In this document: in pieces, positions 1 through 13,200 of the stretch
Position numbering within the stretch: the first letter of the stretch is position 1
Layout of the letters: every line of letters begins with the position of its first letter
Source: Prostheceraeus crozeri
Taxonomy: Eukaryota; Platyhelminthes; Polycladida; Euryleptidae
DNA: 64,000 nt
Assembly: GCA_907163375.1 (NCBI GenBank)
Contig: CAJQUW010005239.1
Location: 124,001 to 188,000 of the forward strand
Direction of reading: 5' to 3'
Notes under the pieces: model-generated
The model's input: only the letters and a program-made list of their open reading frames with translations
Told to the model about the DNA's origin: nothing
The model's database searches: none
Translations under genes and position numbers: made by a program

Positions 1-54
1 GACGGTTCTTTGTTATATAGATTTTGCTGCAGTCCTAGACTGAGTTGGTCGTGC

Positions 55-265
55 GTAATTATCGAACATTACGTCTACGCACAACATCCCTGCTAAATTT
101 CTCCGACTAATTCAAGCACAGTACCGGAACACAGCAGCACGGGTTGTATCGTGCATCTGTTCCGATGTCTCTGCCCTCTATCTATCACACAGTTCAATTA
201 TGCCATCGATTGGATTCTAAGTAGCGCCCTTCAATATCATCAAGGAGTTCAGATCAGCCGTGCGA
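55..265 (+). pseudogene. Degenerate CR1-like retrotransposon fragment
   Basis: One frame near 100-150 reads like the segment of CR1/L2-type reverse transcriptases just before the C-terminal thumb (a leucine-rich stretch ending QAQYRNTAARVV). Downstream the frame breaks and the usual LHWLP block is not clean. This is a weak relic call resting on one short motif. Confidence 0.3.
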
Positions 266-654
266 CCTTCCTAACAGATTTAGACTATGATTGTCGCTAT
301 AGAGAGTGATAATCTTGTAACACAATCTGCTCTCAACTGCATCTATAAATATACACTCTCGGTTGGAATGAGAATTAGCACATTAATAACCAGAATTCTC
401 TCGACTCCATCTCAATCTCATTTTCCGGTTGCAGTCGAAGAAGCTTTATTTTAAAGAGTAGAGACTTTCAAGTAACTTTGGAGCTATTTGTGTTGGAATA
501 GGACAGTTTGGGAAGAAATATGAAACAGAATTAACCAAGAATATGCAGCTTCCTGTCGTGTAAGGAGGCCGCTGTGGAATAAGCGTTAGATCTCATTTAC
601 ACTGAGAGGCAGAATTTATCAGGCAATCATTCGCTCGATTTCCATTACGATGGC
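266..654. other. No recognised feature
   Basis: AT-rich non-coding sequence. I see no ORF of note, no terminal repeats and no splice-bounded coding block. Confidence 0.5.
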
Positions 655-1062
655 AATACTGTCTTAACCAAAGAATGTAAAAGAGGAGTAGAGGTATTCC
701 GTAACAACTGCATCCAAAGAATTATCCGTTATCGTCGATCAGACCCACCGACTCACATGGTTCGGTCATGCGAGAAGTTTTGATCCGCCATCTCAAGTCC
801 TAACTATTCCCACGAGTTGGAAGAATCACAGTCGCGTAGAGGACAAGCAAGACATAGGATCACATAGTAATGTTAGATCTAAAGAGAATAACGGCTCACA
901 GCTTTACGGGAACTCTGCGGAACAGATTTTGGGTCATCCTATCAATGGATCAAGCACCCAAGACCGCTAATCATGGAGAGCTGATGTCTGAGATTGAGTG
1001 TGCATACTCTAGGATGCCGGCTCAACCCGCCCTGTTTGAATGTCGCTGCAAGTGCAAGTAAG
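655..1062 (+). pseudogene. Degenerate non-LTR reverse transcriptase C-terminal fragment
   Basis: A + frame around 735-800 contains HRLTWFGHAR, the arginine/tryptophan/GH block that marks the C-terminus of many non-LTR reverse transcriptases. It is followed by a basic stretch resembling the usual GRPR-W tail, with stops and frame changes. No catalytic core is present. It could be a chance resemblance. Confidence 0.3.
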
Positions 1063-1804
1063 AATGCAAGCTAAATGCAAGCATGGCGCGTGACTAGAAA
1101 CATGACTAGAAAGCACGCGAATCATTCGAAGTTAACATAATTTAGGTGATCCGCTCTTTATGAAAACTCTGTACATCGTCAAAGAAAGGTTTCCTAGAAG
1201 AGCTTAGAAACTTCAAGCAGCATCAGAAATAGGAAAACTGCTGTCTGTGTATGCTCCCGATTATTTCCATAATTTCCTTCAACTTTGCTTAGTCATTAGG
1301 TGTTTTGTAGATCTGTCAAATATCTACATCCTCAACTGAGTAGTGAAGAAGGGTTTCAATTATGTTCTTTTCATGTTTTGTTTGTGTTGATTAGTTCATA
1401 AAACTGCATAGGTTTCTAGTCGCGTAATTCGCCTAATTTATTTAAGATGACAGTATTTTTGTAGTTTTTTGTAACCAAAGATTCAGTAATATGTATGTTT
1501 TCAAATTTTCATCATCGTTGGTCCATAGTCCACTAAAGCAAGTAAGGACCGCTTGTCCATATTTGCAAAGTGGAAGAGACCCATGTCTATGCAAGATAAG
1601 AAGCCTATGCGACATTGTCAACATGTTTGGTGTGAGAGTTTTAGTGAACTAACGAACTGCAAATGCTCCTCATGCAACCGACGAGCTTGCCACTTCACTA
1701 GTCCGATCAACACCAAGTGTGCATTGACAGCAGTTCTAGGAACTTCATGATGAGACTCCTCTGCATCAAAATCTACTTCTATGCATCCATCTCCCCCTTT
1801 CTTA
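1063..1804. other. No recognised feature
   Basis: Non-coding sequence up to the TA duplication of the mariner-like element. No domain or repeat structure was recognised. Confidence 0.5.
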
Positions 1805-1806
1805 TA

Positions 1807-1835
1807 CAGGGTGGGCGCTGGAATGCTGAAGGATT
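1807..1835 (+). repeat. Mariner-like left terminal inverted repeat
   Basis: The outer end is directly preceded by the duplicated TA. It matches the right repeat at 27 of 29 positions in reverse complement. Confidence 0.9.
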
Positions 1836-1922
1836 AAACATTGTAATAATAAAAGGAAAAACAAGTTATTTTTTCATCCAGCTATATTGTCATCAAAGTA
1901 CAATATCAGGAGTTCATGCTGT

Positions 1923-2960
1923 CTAGGTATGAAAGATAATGTCCTTCAAATGACCACCATTTTCTTGTTTACAGATAATAGCTCTCTGTAGAGCATTTTC
2001 CATCACAGAATTCAGCACATCTGGTTCAATTTGACGCACTTCTGCACGGATATTTTCCTTCAACTCCGCAATTGTTTGCGGATTGTTGACGTACACTCTC
2101 TCTTTCAATTAACCCCATAAGAAATAATCGGGGGCAGTCAAATCTGGTGACCGGGAAGGCCACGGGAAGTCAGCATTTCTGGATATCGATCGGTCATTGA
2201 AAATGTCACGCAAAAGGGCCATCGTCAAACCGGCGGTGTGCGCGGTCGCTCCGTCTTGCTGGAACCAGACCTGTTGGTTGCCTGCAACTTCCGGCAGCAA
2301 AAAGTTCTCTATCATTGTACGATAAAGTGCACCAGTCACTCTCTCTGGATGTCCCTCCTCATCCTCAAAAAAGTATGGCCCGATTATTCTTTCAGTCATA
2401 ATTCCACACCAAAAAGTGGATTGTAGACGGTGTTGAATTGTGTTTCTTGGGTTGTCAGAACCCCAAAATCTCGCATTCTGTTTATTGACAAAGCCATTCA
2501 GATAAAAGTGAGCTTCGTCGCTCATAATGAGATGGCTCAAGAAATAAGCATTGTCTCTTGCCAACTGTTCAAATCACATGGCATAACTCAAGCGAGACTG
2601 ATAATCTGTTGGGAGAAGAGACTGAACTGCTTGAATTTTGTAAGGAAACATTCCTAAGTCTTCCTTCAGTATTGCGCGCAATGTTGTTCTTCTGATGCCA
2701 AGTTGAATTGATCGACGACGTGTAGATGCTGTTGGATTCTGTTCGACACTTTGTCGAACAGACTCCACAGCAGCTTCTATTCGAACAGTAGGCTCAGGTC
2801 CCCGTTTTGGAAGATCTGCCACTGACCCACTTTCCTCAAATCGCCTCATGAGATTTAGAATCATATTCTCACTTGGAGCATCTCTTACATTAAAATGTTT
2901 TCGATAATCTCTTTTGGATTTGAACGATTGATCTTCCACTTGAATAATAAAATTGAACAA
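1923..2960 (-). pseudogene. Mariner-like transposase with two nonsense codons
   Basis: One reading frame on the minus strand runs from 2960 to 1923, broken only by TGA at 2576-2574 and TAA at 2111-2109. The N-terminal part (2960-2577) is a helix-turn-helix DNA-binding region. The middle carries the catalytic DDD signature: an acid in MSDEAHF, an acid in QQDGATAHTA, and the last acid in APDYFLWG. Forty-one residues separate the second and third acids, which places it with the DD41D (rosa-like) group rather than classical DD34D mariner. The C-terminal tail ends in GGHLKDIIFHT. In a live element this enzyme would cut at the terminal repeats and reinsert at TA. Confidence 0.88.
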
Positions 2961-3358
2961 GCTTCACTCTTTTTTCAATATCGTAACTTGACATCGCAGC
3001 CTTGATCGCAATTAATGTTGAATAATGATTCAGACTGTCCGAAAGTTAGAACAGAGTTCAGCATGCACAATTGTACGTCAAGCACTCGCTTTACTGTTCT
3101 GCTAGAGAAATGCGTGAAAGCAATCAAATTGATTTCATGACTTAATGAAATGATCTGGATTGATTTCTTGATATTACTGAATTTCATGTAAATACATCAA
3201 TCAATTATATCGAATTACATTCAGTTGCAATAATACGCAAAGCATGCAACAAATTTATGCTACAATTGCAAATAATGCAAACTCCCGAACGCATAGTTTC
3301 CGAAAAAGACAGATTTGGCCTCTAAATAAATCGACAAATGATTATTGCAGAGCTTGAA

Positions 3359-3387
3359 AATCCTTCAGCCTCCCAGCGCCCACCCTG
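3359..3387 (-). repeat. Mariner-like right terminal inverted repeat
   Basis: Reverse complement of the left repeat with two differences, directly followed by the duplicated TA. Confidence 0.9.
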
Positions 3388-3499
3388 TACATTCGAGTTT
3401 TCTTTGCTTTAGTTTATTATGCTGTTTTAACAAATCTTTATTTAAAAATGCCGGACGTAATTTGCTAACGTAATCAGTATACATTTTCAACATGGTTTC

Positions 3500-3920
3500 A
3501 CTTCGAATGACACCAACATTATGGTTTGGTCAAAAGTCAAGCTTCCTGCAGTCAAGCTTTGCGAGCAAAACTCGATGTGTGGTCTCACTGATCTGCGAAT
3601 GATGCTTGGTCTGAATATTTTGGTCGGCGAGTTACGGCAAAGTCGTTTAAGGTATGGTCTCCTCCAAAGAAAGTTCAGCTCCAAGTGGCCGAGGAGAATG
3701 ACCATTGATCACGAGATACCGGATCCTAGCATCAAAGGCGGTCACAAAAAGAAGTGGATGCACTTTGCCAGGAAGGACATGGAGCTCCTACGTCTAAGAC
3801 CTTGACTTGCGCAGGAACGATCGCACTCACGCAAGCTGGAATCGACGCAGCCCTTGTGTCGCATCTTCAAACTTGAGGCTCAGCCGACAATAAACGAGGG
3901 GTAAGAGTAAGTAAGTTTTG
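3500..3920 (+). pseudogene. Non-LTR retrotransposon 3' end (reverse transcriptase C-terminus)
   Basis: An open frame (about 3521-3805) carries the decayed C-terminal signature of a non-LTR reverse transcriptase: an LRYG block in place of LRW-GH, then KGGHKKKWMHF in place of GRPKKRW. A shifted frame continues with a basic W-R-R stretch. The piece ends in a short GTAA/TAAG repeat tail near 3900-3915, the same kind of tail that ends the larger copy at 35320-37635. The catalytic domain is missing, so it is a 5'-truncated dead copy. Confidence 0.6.
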
Positions 3921-4131
3921 AAAAAACAAAATAAAGCATTCAACTGAGCATTGTTAGACTTCAAATCCAACATGTTCCTATATGCTAGCGGTGGTAAATA
4001 GTCATACGGGCTAGTGAAGCTCTACGTGGTTATGCAGTATGTGATCCTGTGACGCATCGAAAAATTAATGTTAAAAGATGTAAAAAAAGTGTGAAGAGTC
4101 GTCGAAGTGATCATAATTTTCTATCTTTCAG

Positions 4132-4258
4132 CATTCTGTAGGAAATCGACAGTCGTGGATGCAGTCCTCTATACCAAGTCCACCTCCGCCTCCTCCACCA
4201 CCTCCGCTTGCTCCTTCACTGGATCCATACTCTCCGGCCAACATCGCTCGACGGAAAG
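4132..4258 (+). CDS. EPS8: EPS8-like exon: proline-rich linker
   Basis: Acceptor CTTTCAG precedes it and donor GTGATT follows. It encodes a run of nine prolines and ends SPANIARRK, matching the position of the P-A-N-I motif between the SH3 domain and the C-terminal effector region of EPS8. The 127 bases leave one base to be completed by the next exon. It is the first exon I can recognise. Confidence 0.75.
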
Positions 4259-7200
4259 GTGATTTGCGCCTTATGCTGCACTGACTGCACCTTTTCATTC
4301 TACAATTTATCACCAAACTTCACTTCTTGTAGACTGCCTTCTCTCAGGGCTATCGGGATAAAGTTTCACGCTTTTCCACAACTTAATGATATGAGTTCAT
4401 TATTTTCATATTTACTGCGATTTCTTCTTTTCCTCATATTTTTTATTGAATGATTATGACATCTTTGGCTCAACGGTTAATGATTAGAATGGAAACATAT
4501 AGTACTGTAACAACAAATCTAACATGAGTGGCGTGATTGCGTAGTGGTTAGTCGGTTTGCTCTGTACATCACTTCGCTAGAACAATATAAATGACTGATT
4601 TTGCGATTGCGTTATTAAAAGCATAAAAACGGATGCAGGAAAAATGAAGTTAAATATAAATCATGGAAGAATATGAAATTGTTTGATGCAATATACGATG
4701 CAATTTGGTAGAATCATCACAGTGAATTATAAGAGAATTATTTAATTTTGACCGAGCTATGTCTAAGTGGTTTCAATAAAGATCTCTAATACCTTGAACG
4801 AAGATTATAAAGCCATTGAAAGTTAGACATTTTCATCATAGGATTTGAATTTCATTTCACTAGTCTGACCTCCCAAGTTTTTGGATTTCCATGTAAGACT
4901 GACAACATTGCACAAGTCATAGAGTGATCGACTTCAAGTGAATGTCGAATATGTTGATAGGACGGTGGCGAGCTATTACTCACACGTTTTGTAACTCAGA
5001 TAAATGTGATACCCTACCTCAGAAAAATACGGAAACTTTGGGTTGGTTTTCTACTCTTTTACTCTTCGTGTTCGTGTTGGAAATCTGTTTTGAAATACAT
5101 ATACCTCTGATGCTTTTTAGGCTGCCCCTCAGCCAAATATCCATCCATAGTCAAGGAATACGAGACACTTATTCCTTGACTATGATCATCATTCGTAAAA
5201 TTTTGAAATAACTTATAATAAAGTTGATGGAACTGTTGGCAATATTTTGGCTGAACTTTATTTCAAAATTAAGTAAATAAACAATTCCAGCAAGTCTCAA
5301 TATGATTATAGATAACAGTACCATTGATTTCCCTTATCTGGATCATTGTGTAGTTGAAAAAAAAACTCAGTCAAAATCAAGCCGGACAATTAAGAGGCGT
5401 CATGTGATTCGAAACGGAATTTTACTGTGTTCAAAGAAGATTTTTCAATTATGCATTCATCAAATCAACTTGATTCCTTTAGATTTTGCAAATGTCTGAA
5501 TAAACCCTGTGTCATCATTAATTCAAGTTTGCGGAGCCAGGGTAACCAAAGTTCTTCGGTTAAGTAAAAACGTCGTTATCTCACGCGTACGATGCATTTC
5601 GCTTGCCACCGGCAAGCATGGTCACGTTCTGAATTGACAAATCATGTACAGACAAAATAAACGCTAGAAATTCCATGCATGATCAATAATCAACAAAGGT
5701 CAAAAAGATAAGTGTCCGAAGACTCTATGAAATCGATCTGTACAAAGTTACTACTCATTTTAGTCAAAAGTAAAATAAAGAAAAGTTAAAATGAAATGAA
5801 AGACAAAAATGAAAGTCTAAAGCAGCCTAACGATTTGAAGTCTTGGGCTCGAACAGAAATATCTGCAGCCGTCAGAAGGACCAAGCCACCCAGGAAGATG
5901 AACCTATCGAGAGGTGAATCTCTGGCAATCAAAACCTTGAGAAGTAATGATGAAATAATCATCCTGCCTGCTGACAAGGGTAATGCCGTGGTAATAATGA
6001 ACAAGACAGAATATCATCACAAACTCCAGCAATTGATCTGTACAGGTCCCTATTTGCGGTTGTCGACAGATCCTTCGCAGAAATGGAGAAGAGAACTTCA
6101 TGGTTTTTTAAAATCTGCAGTGGAAAGCGGACGAATATCCAGACCAACTATGTTGAAGTGGTGTCCCACACATTACCAAATACCACATTTATACGGACTG
6201 CCAAAGGTGCACAAGACTGGCAATCCTCTTCGTCCAATAATTAGTACACTGGGATCGCTTTTGGCACCGGTCTCAAAGATGTTGGCAGAATATTTGCGTC
6301 CTTTCGCTACTAAAGGTCCTTCATATATCAAGGATTCCTCAGATTTGATACAGAAGTTGGGATCGATCGATGATTTGAATCATGGCTTACTGTTGAGTTT
6401 GGACATCAACTCCTTATTTACGAATGTCCCTTTGGATGAATCATTGATGGTGGTTTCCGACATAATAAGAAATGACGATGTTTTTGGTGCGATTTGTCCT
6501 TTGACGGTGGATGAGTTCATCAGTGTATTGTATATATGAGTGTGAAGCATTCATACTTTCAATTTGGCGACCATCTATATTTACAGACGGACGGTATAGC
6601 CATGGGAAGTAGTCTGAGCTGCAGTTTGGCTAACTCATTTCGAGAAAGTGGCTAAGGAGTCAGCGCTCAACCATAATCGCCATTTCCCTAAATTATGGTA
6701 TCGCTACGTGGATGACATCATCGTACACTGGACTCTGTCTCTGGAAGAACTGAATGACTTTGTGGAGTTTTTGAACGCTCTGCGGCCTTCTATTCAGTTT
6801 GTTGTGGAGCTTGAGGTGGATTCGACTCTTCCTTTCCTTGACATCCTGATCAAGAAGAATGAAGGCGTGCTTGTTTATCAAGTGTATAGAAAGCCAACTC
6901 ACACAAATTTATATCTAAACCGTTCGTCTTGTCATCATCCAAGTGTTTTCAAGGGACTCGTCCGGACGATGTGCCACAGAGCTAGGTCGATTTGTTCTCC
7001 GGAATTACTTGACAATGAGCTCCGTAACTTGGAAAGAATTTTTCGGATGAATGGATTTAGTTCAAGTGAGAGTAGGCGTGTATTCGAGCTTCCAACATCC
7101 AGTGATATGCATGTACAGGACGAAGATGGTGGTAATAGTGTGGCTGATGTATGTATTATTCCATACGTCCCTCGACTTGCAGAGAATATTTCAGGTACTC

Positions 7201-10200
7201 TGAAGAAACTTGGTATAAAGACCTTTTACAAACCAGTATCCACCTTGAGGAATATGCTGGTTAAGAAGAGACCTACACAGCCCAAACAGTTCGGAGTGGT
7301 TTATCGCCTCAACTGTACTGATGACTGCTGCGGATGGTCATATGTGGGAGAGAGCTCGAGAACGGTGGAGGAACGTGTGAAAGAACATCGACGTAACGTG
7401 AGAAATGTTGCTACACATTCAGAAGTCGCCGCCCATGTTCTTGACACCGGCCATGGAATCGACTGGGAACATTGCGAGACGCTGGATCGGGAGCCGTTTC
7501 ATCGTAGACGTCTCATCAAGGAATCACTATGGTCTAGGAAGTACAACAGCGTTAACAAATGTGACTTCAATATCGGTACGGCTTGGAATGGAGTGCTTTA
7601 GACTTTCATTTTTGTCTTTCATTTCATTTTAACTTTTCTTTATTTTACTTTTGACTAAAATGAGTAGTAACTTTGTACAGATCGATTTCATAGAGTCTTC
7701 GGACACTTATCTTTTTGACCTTTGTTGATTATTGATCATGCATGGAATTTCTAGCGTTTATTTTGTCTGTACATGATTTGTCAATTCAGAACGTGACCAT
7801 GCTTGCCGGTGGCAAGCGAAATGCATCGTACGCATGAGATAACGACGTTTTTACTTAACCGAAGACCTTTGGTTACCCTGGCTCCGCAAACTTGAATTAG
7901 ATTTTGCAAACTATTTATCTCTAATCAAATCAATTCTAAATTCGTCTTATTTGCACCTGAATTCATCAGAGCCAGTTGTTTGGATAAAAGTTATCCTAGA
8001 GGTTGTATAAGTGGTAGGATAGTTCAGTTGGTTAAAGGCACACGACGCTGCGGAGTTGGAGAAGGTCTACGGTTCGATTCTGTCCTAGAGAGGCGCCACC
8101 ACTCTCACTATAGTTTACTATAATCCTATCTTGGTGACTGGTGAGAGTTGCGTGTGCATCAATGTTGCCTGGCATATACTCTTTGTGCATTGTGTGAGAC
8201 AGGGTGAAGTAAAAAATCTTAATCATGAAGAAAGAGAAAAGAATGGAACAAATCCTGTTCAGCATATTTATCTGAAGTTCAACTTAGACAGGTTAGTTAA
8301 ATAATGAAAAATCGCAGTTGCCATATCGATAAAGTAAACGAGCGAAAAGGAATAAGACAGGATAATTAAAATCACGAAATTAGTCGTTGAGCCAATGACG
8401 TTCATTTACTTAACATTGACTTCAACATTGCCGTCCAATTCGCTCCTGTTTTTCATAGGCCCCCGATTCGCTTGGTGGCGAAGTGAGTTTATTCATGTCG
8501 TTCACTAGTCGTTGTGTTCGCCCTCAGACTTATTTAGGTATCCAACTTGTTTTCCGCATTCTCGCCTTCTGCAGTAATGATGGTTGATGTAACACGTGTG
8601 AAGGACTTGTTGATGCCCGTGCAGATAATCCTATCAAGTGAAGCATCCGAGTTAAAGACTGGTTAGCGAGTTGGCTTTTGTGTCTCAACTAATCTTGGCT
8701 CCGCATTTAGTCAATATGCATATTGAAGGCTTCGTTAATCACTTTACGCAGTCACGTGATTTAATCGAGTGGTTTAAATGTAATCCAACTGGTATGAAAC
8801 GTATGATAGAGAGACCACATCGAACAATGTCTCAAAGTCCGAAATCGAAAGTAGGCTATACATCATTACTTCCGAAACAATATTCAAAGAAATGATGAAT
8901 TTCTTCATGCCACATAGATAAAGTGATAAAGCTGTATACCTTACTGATTAGAAGAAAATGCAATAATTGAAATGATTTAGATTTGTTTCCTTCTAATTCA
9001 TAAGCTAGCAATCAAATATTGAATGCTTGAAGCATCTCATAAATCATTATGCATAATTCAGCTCAATAATGTGCCGAAAAATTCATGGCATTTTCTATAG
9101 AGGATTGTTAGGAAACAGTCGCAAGATTTCATGAAGGGACCTTCGATTTTTGTTAAATAAGTAGGGATGTATAATGTGGACTTTTTCTTCTTTTCGCATT
9201 CTGTGCAATTCAAACCTTTGAAAAATCGTGCTTCTACCCGACAAATCAATAACTATACACAATGATATATACAAAATTGAAGTATTTTCTTAGCAGGCCT
9301 ACTTTCAGTATTTTACCTACTGGTAATTGATTGAAAGCTGTTGTAGGCATGGGTCTATTTACTGTATATGCATAGTACATAGACGCCCAAGCGTGCTTTT
9401 ACTACTTCAGAAATTGTCATGAACAAAACCTGGCCCTTGTTAGTAATGAAAATATTTGCACAAAGTCAAATGCTAATTGCAGAATGAATAAATACAAGTG
9501 AAGTTTACTCAACTTGAATGCCGAATCATCACCATATTAGATTTGTATGCTTTTTTCAGCTGACTAAGTTAGATTGACATTTTACATTATTTTGTCAACT
9601 GTTGCGATGAACTCTTTTTTCTTGAAGCGATTGGTAAAAACAACATAGTAATCTTCCACTGTACAAACAGCAACTTAGAAGCTGTTTTGAATATCACATT
9701 TTTTTGCAACAGGGTTTTGTGCTAATTACATTATTCCTCATGCCTGCTCTCAAATGCCAGTTTTATTTGCAAATTATATGTTCAACGTTTTTTTCTCCCG
9801 TTTTTATTGCTTTAGCCAATTTACACTGCAGCTAGGAGGAAGTTAAGGCAAATTTTGTGTCATTTTACTCTTCAAACTTGAATTTAATCAACATTTCTCT
9901 TGAGACGACTAGATATCTTTTTCAACATTGTTTTATAATAGTGTATTTACTTTCTGCTGGTGGAGAAATGAATGCACTCCGAGTCGGCACGCATTCAATG
10001 GCTGTAAGTTACCCGCAAGAAAAAAAGTGTGCAAAATTTACTCTGACCCATCAGTAACCACATTGTCGAAAAAATCTAAATTTTTGACATTCTCTGCTGA
10101 GAATAACAAATCTATAATTCTATTATTGTAAAGAAATCAAAGTTGTGACAACGCTAGTTCAATATCAACACTTAGTTGAACCACCATGGCCATCAATTAC

Positions 10201-13200
10201 GGACATACGGTATTCTTCCTCCGCCGCATCGAATCAACGAATTTTCTTAAAGTTTACTCTGATATTTTGTTACGCCATATCTGCTGAAGCGCAATTGAAC
10301 GGGCTCTAATCCAGCAATTTTTCACGCTACACGACTTCCTATTACCGACCAAATATTTTCGATGACGTCTAAATCAGGAGACATTGAGGGCTAATTGAAT
10401 ATATGCGGCATCTTCCAAGATCAGTCAGCAGTTCACACTTTCTTTTGATGGCATGCGTTCAAGCTTTGTCCAATGAGATGATGCGGGGAGTTTCAAGCTT
10501 CATATTATGCAACTCAGACATCAAGTGTTGGCAGTACGTTTCACCTATGGCGACTATGACCACGGACATGCCTCAATTCTCAAACCACTTCACAATCTCC
10601 ACTTGCAACTTAACACACCATGATTTGAGATGCGCACCGCCTCGAAGAGACACTCAGTTCAGTTCAGTAAGCCATAGCCTTAAGGGGGCCGTGGGCATTT
10701 CTCTCCTACGCGCATTTCTCTCGATTTCTCCTCTCCTGTCGAGAATGTTGGAAATCCACTCTGTCTTTCTTCTTCCAGGTCGGTTTTTCTCACATATTCT
10801 GCTTCAATGGTTGCTAGCAGCAGGCTGTCTCGTCTCCTTTTCCTGTGGCAATACTGGCGAAGCTTTCTTTGACATGTTTCAACATTCCTTCGTCTTCAGC
10901 GATTCCAACCTTTCTCATTTCCCATTCGTTCGTACGCCTTTCCGTCCGACTAACTCTAAAACTCTCCTCTAGAGCCACTTCTCATCTCTCCCGGGAAGAG
11001 ACACTAGGGGTGGAGATAGAAGCATATGGGCATTTGACTGTTAATGATGAATTCGAACAAAAGTTGTCCCCACCTAGAGATTCAAATAGAAGGATGATTC
11101 GTCTACGAAATAGTATATCGCCAGTCTAGAAACCCCTTCCTTCATGAAATCTTGGTCAATGTAATCGCTGCTGTTTCTGGTGCACTGTTAGTCTTGAATT
11201 CTCAAAAGCAACCGGAGTCCGACTTCTTGCTCCGAATGTAAGGTGTCGCTGAGTCGATCAATTGAACAAAGAAAATCCAAGAGAGAAACTGCGAATCGAT
11301 CACTGGCTCTCAATTATTTCCGTTTTTTCTATCATTCGATCTTGGTCGAACATGAGCACCCTGAATGGCTGTCTCATTTTACTGCTTCTTCAATTTCCAG
11401 TCACAAGCAATCAAAGATGTGCAAATTCATATGCAGCCTGCCATGGAGTCAATGCTATGTAATAGTTAATCTTGGGAAGAAAATGTTTGGAAGAAGCTTC
11501 TTGTTAATCAATAACAAATTCATTTTGAATGGGAAATATGGGACCACCAAGATATCGACCTCGAATCCTGCATTTAGTATTGAGATCAGTCAATAAGTTT
11601 ATGAATGAGTTTTTCAAGCAACTTCAATCTTCTCTTTATTCATCTGAATATCTCAGTAGTTTAGTTTTACGCAAATTCGTTTTATTTAAATGTTAAATAT
11701 GTATTTCCAGCATTAATTAGCGGATCATTTTATGATCTTATATGCCAAGATGCGCTTTTAAAGTCAAGTTTTTGACACCTTATTTAGCTGAAAATGTATG
11801 ATTGATTTGAGAAGACCTCGTAATCCCAGTTTTTTTATTTGTAAAATCGAAAATTTATTGAATAGATACGAATAATTTATAAGTCCAAAATAATTTCCAA
11901 TATGCTATGCTTGCGGGCATAGAATTTCACTTAACCATATTATTTGGCAAGGTATTTCAGTAAGTAGCAATTAAACGTTTGGGGGAATCGCTTCAAAACA
12001 GATTCTAATTTCATCAGGCGTGCGAATTTTCAACGACTCAAGCGGTTTTTTTGCCCTCCCCCTGTCCACTAAGAAGCATATGACAGCAGGAATCACTCTA
12101 TGTACGTGCATGTATATTCTGTTATCAGTAAGATAGAAGAGAAAATACATTTTTGTTTTGTAACTTGAAAGAAACGTTCCTCGTTTATGATATGCTATCC
12201 ATGGACTTTTAGATATTGCAGTTGTAGTATGTAGAAGTCAGTGGGCTATCACATATTAAAAAAGGGATCTTGATGGGAGAAAGAAGGAGAGAACCTCTAA
12301 AAACATGAAGTGACCCTTGGAACATTATAGGGCTCCCTGAGAGCGTTTAGGATCCCATACTGAAAATATGAGGGACCAGTGAAGGACACTATAGGACCTC
12401 ACCCTGAAGATGTAGTACAACCAACAATATATCGACCTTCTGTTAAACTCATCATAATTTTGCACAGTATTGTAAATCAGCATATGGAAATGATCAGAGC
12501 AATGTCACATCTCATGAAAAATAGTAAATCGTTTGGATGACTCTCATTTGCGTTATTAAGGAAAAAACTGAATAGTCCTACTCTTTTTGTGCCCTCCTAA
12601 AATGTTCCGACCCTTCCCCTACGACTAGTTCGCATGCCTGTATTATCATTTTTAAGATTTTACAAGCATCAAGAGAGGCCAGATTTGAATAATCGACATT
12701 GGAGCTAGGAGGAAATGCAACCACACACTCACCACCAGGTGATCTTCGATCTTGTCATCCTTCAAAAGAACCCGACCGCTATACTTGTATGTGTTAAAGC
12801 ATCTCAACTTTGGATGTAGCACTACAGGATGGCAGAATGCATTCTTCAGCTTGTGATACCTACTCGTACTTGTTTCATTTATATACCTCATGATCACTTA
12901 AGATTTGATAAAGTTATCGAAGCTAGGTTATCACTTGAGATGAATAATACGCACTATGATGCTTATTCTGGATGAATGAAATCTATTTTCGAAAAAAGCA
13001 CTCGCTATAGCAACTTTTGAACTTATTATCTCAATTCATAATCTGGAATATATGGTGCATATTTATGCTTATGTACTCTTACTTATGTGATCCATTTTAT
13101 TGATACTCATACTTCGACTGCTGTGTTGTTGAGTTACTGTTCGAACATGTTACATTGAATTCATAATTTTTGGCATGTACTTTTCCAAACAATACTTTCA

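Larger units (their letters stand above)
1807..3387 (-). mobile_element. Tc1/mariner-superfamily transposon (DD41D type), inactive
   Basis: A 1,581-base cut-and-paste transposon. Each end starts CAGGGTGGGCGCTGG and the roughly 29-base inverted repeats (1807-1835 and 3359-3387) differ at two positions. Both sides carry the TA target duplication of the superfamily (1805-1806 and 3388-3389). A single - strand transposase gene fills the middle with two in-frame stops, so the copy cannot move itself. It sits upstream of the first visible EPS8-like exon. Confidence 0.9.
5493..7896 (+). mobile_element. Penelope-like element with inverted terminal repeats
   Basis: The insertion is bounded by 14-base direct repeats TTAGATTTTGCAAA at 5479-5492 and 7897-7910. 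Inside are two 303-base inverted repeats (5522-5824 and 7594-7896) flanking a reverse transcriptase and GIY-YIG endonuclease gene. A 29-base extension (5493-5521) lies between the left duplication and the repeat, like the short tail known in Penelope-like elements. The gene is frame-broken, so the copy is defective, though the near-identical termini argue that it is fairly young. Confidence 0.88.

Noticed and set aside
4515-4560. tRNA-like sequence in the EPS8-like intron
   Set aside because: An A-box-like stretch is present but no B box or acceptor stem could be paired.
8671-8895. 74-codon open frame in an EPS8-like intron
   Set aside because: No homology or codon-usage signal beyond chance for its length.
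10403-10972. 189-codon open frame on the + strand
   Set aside because: It overlaps transposase and reverse transcriptase remnants readable on the minus strand and shows no domain.
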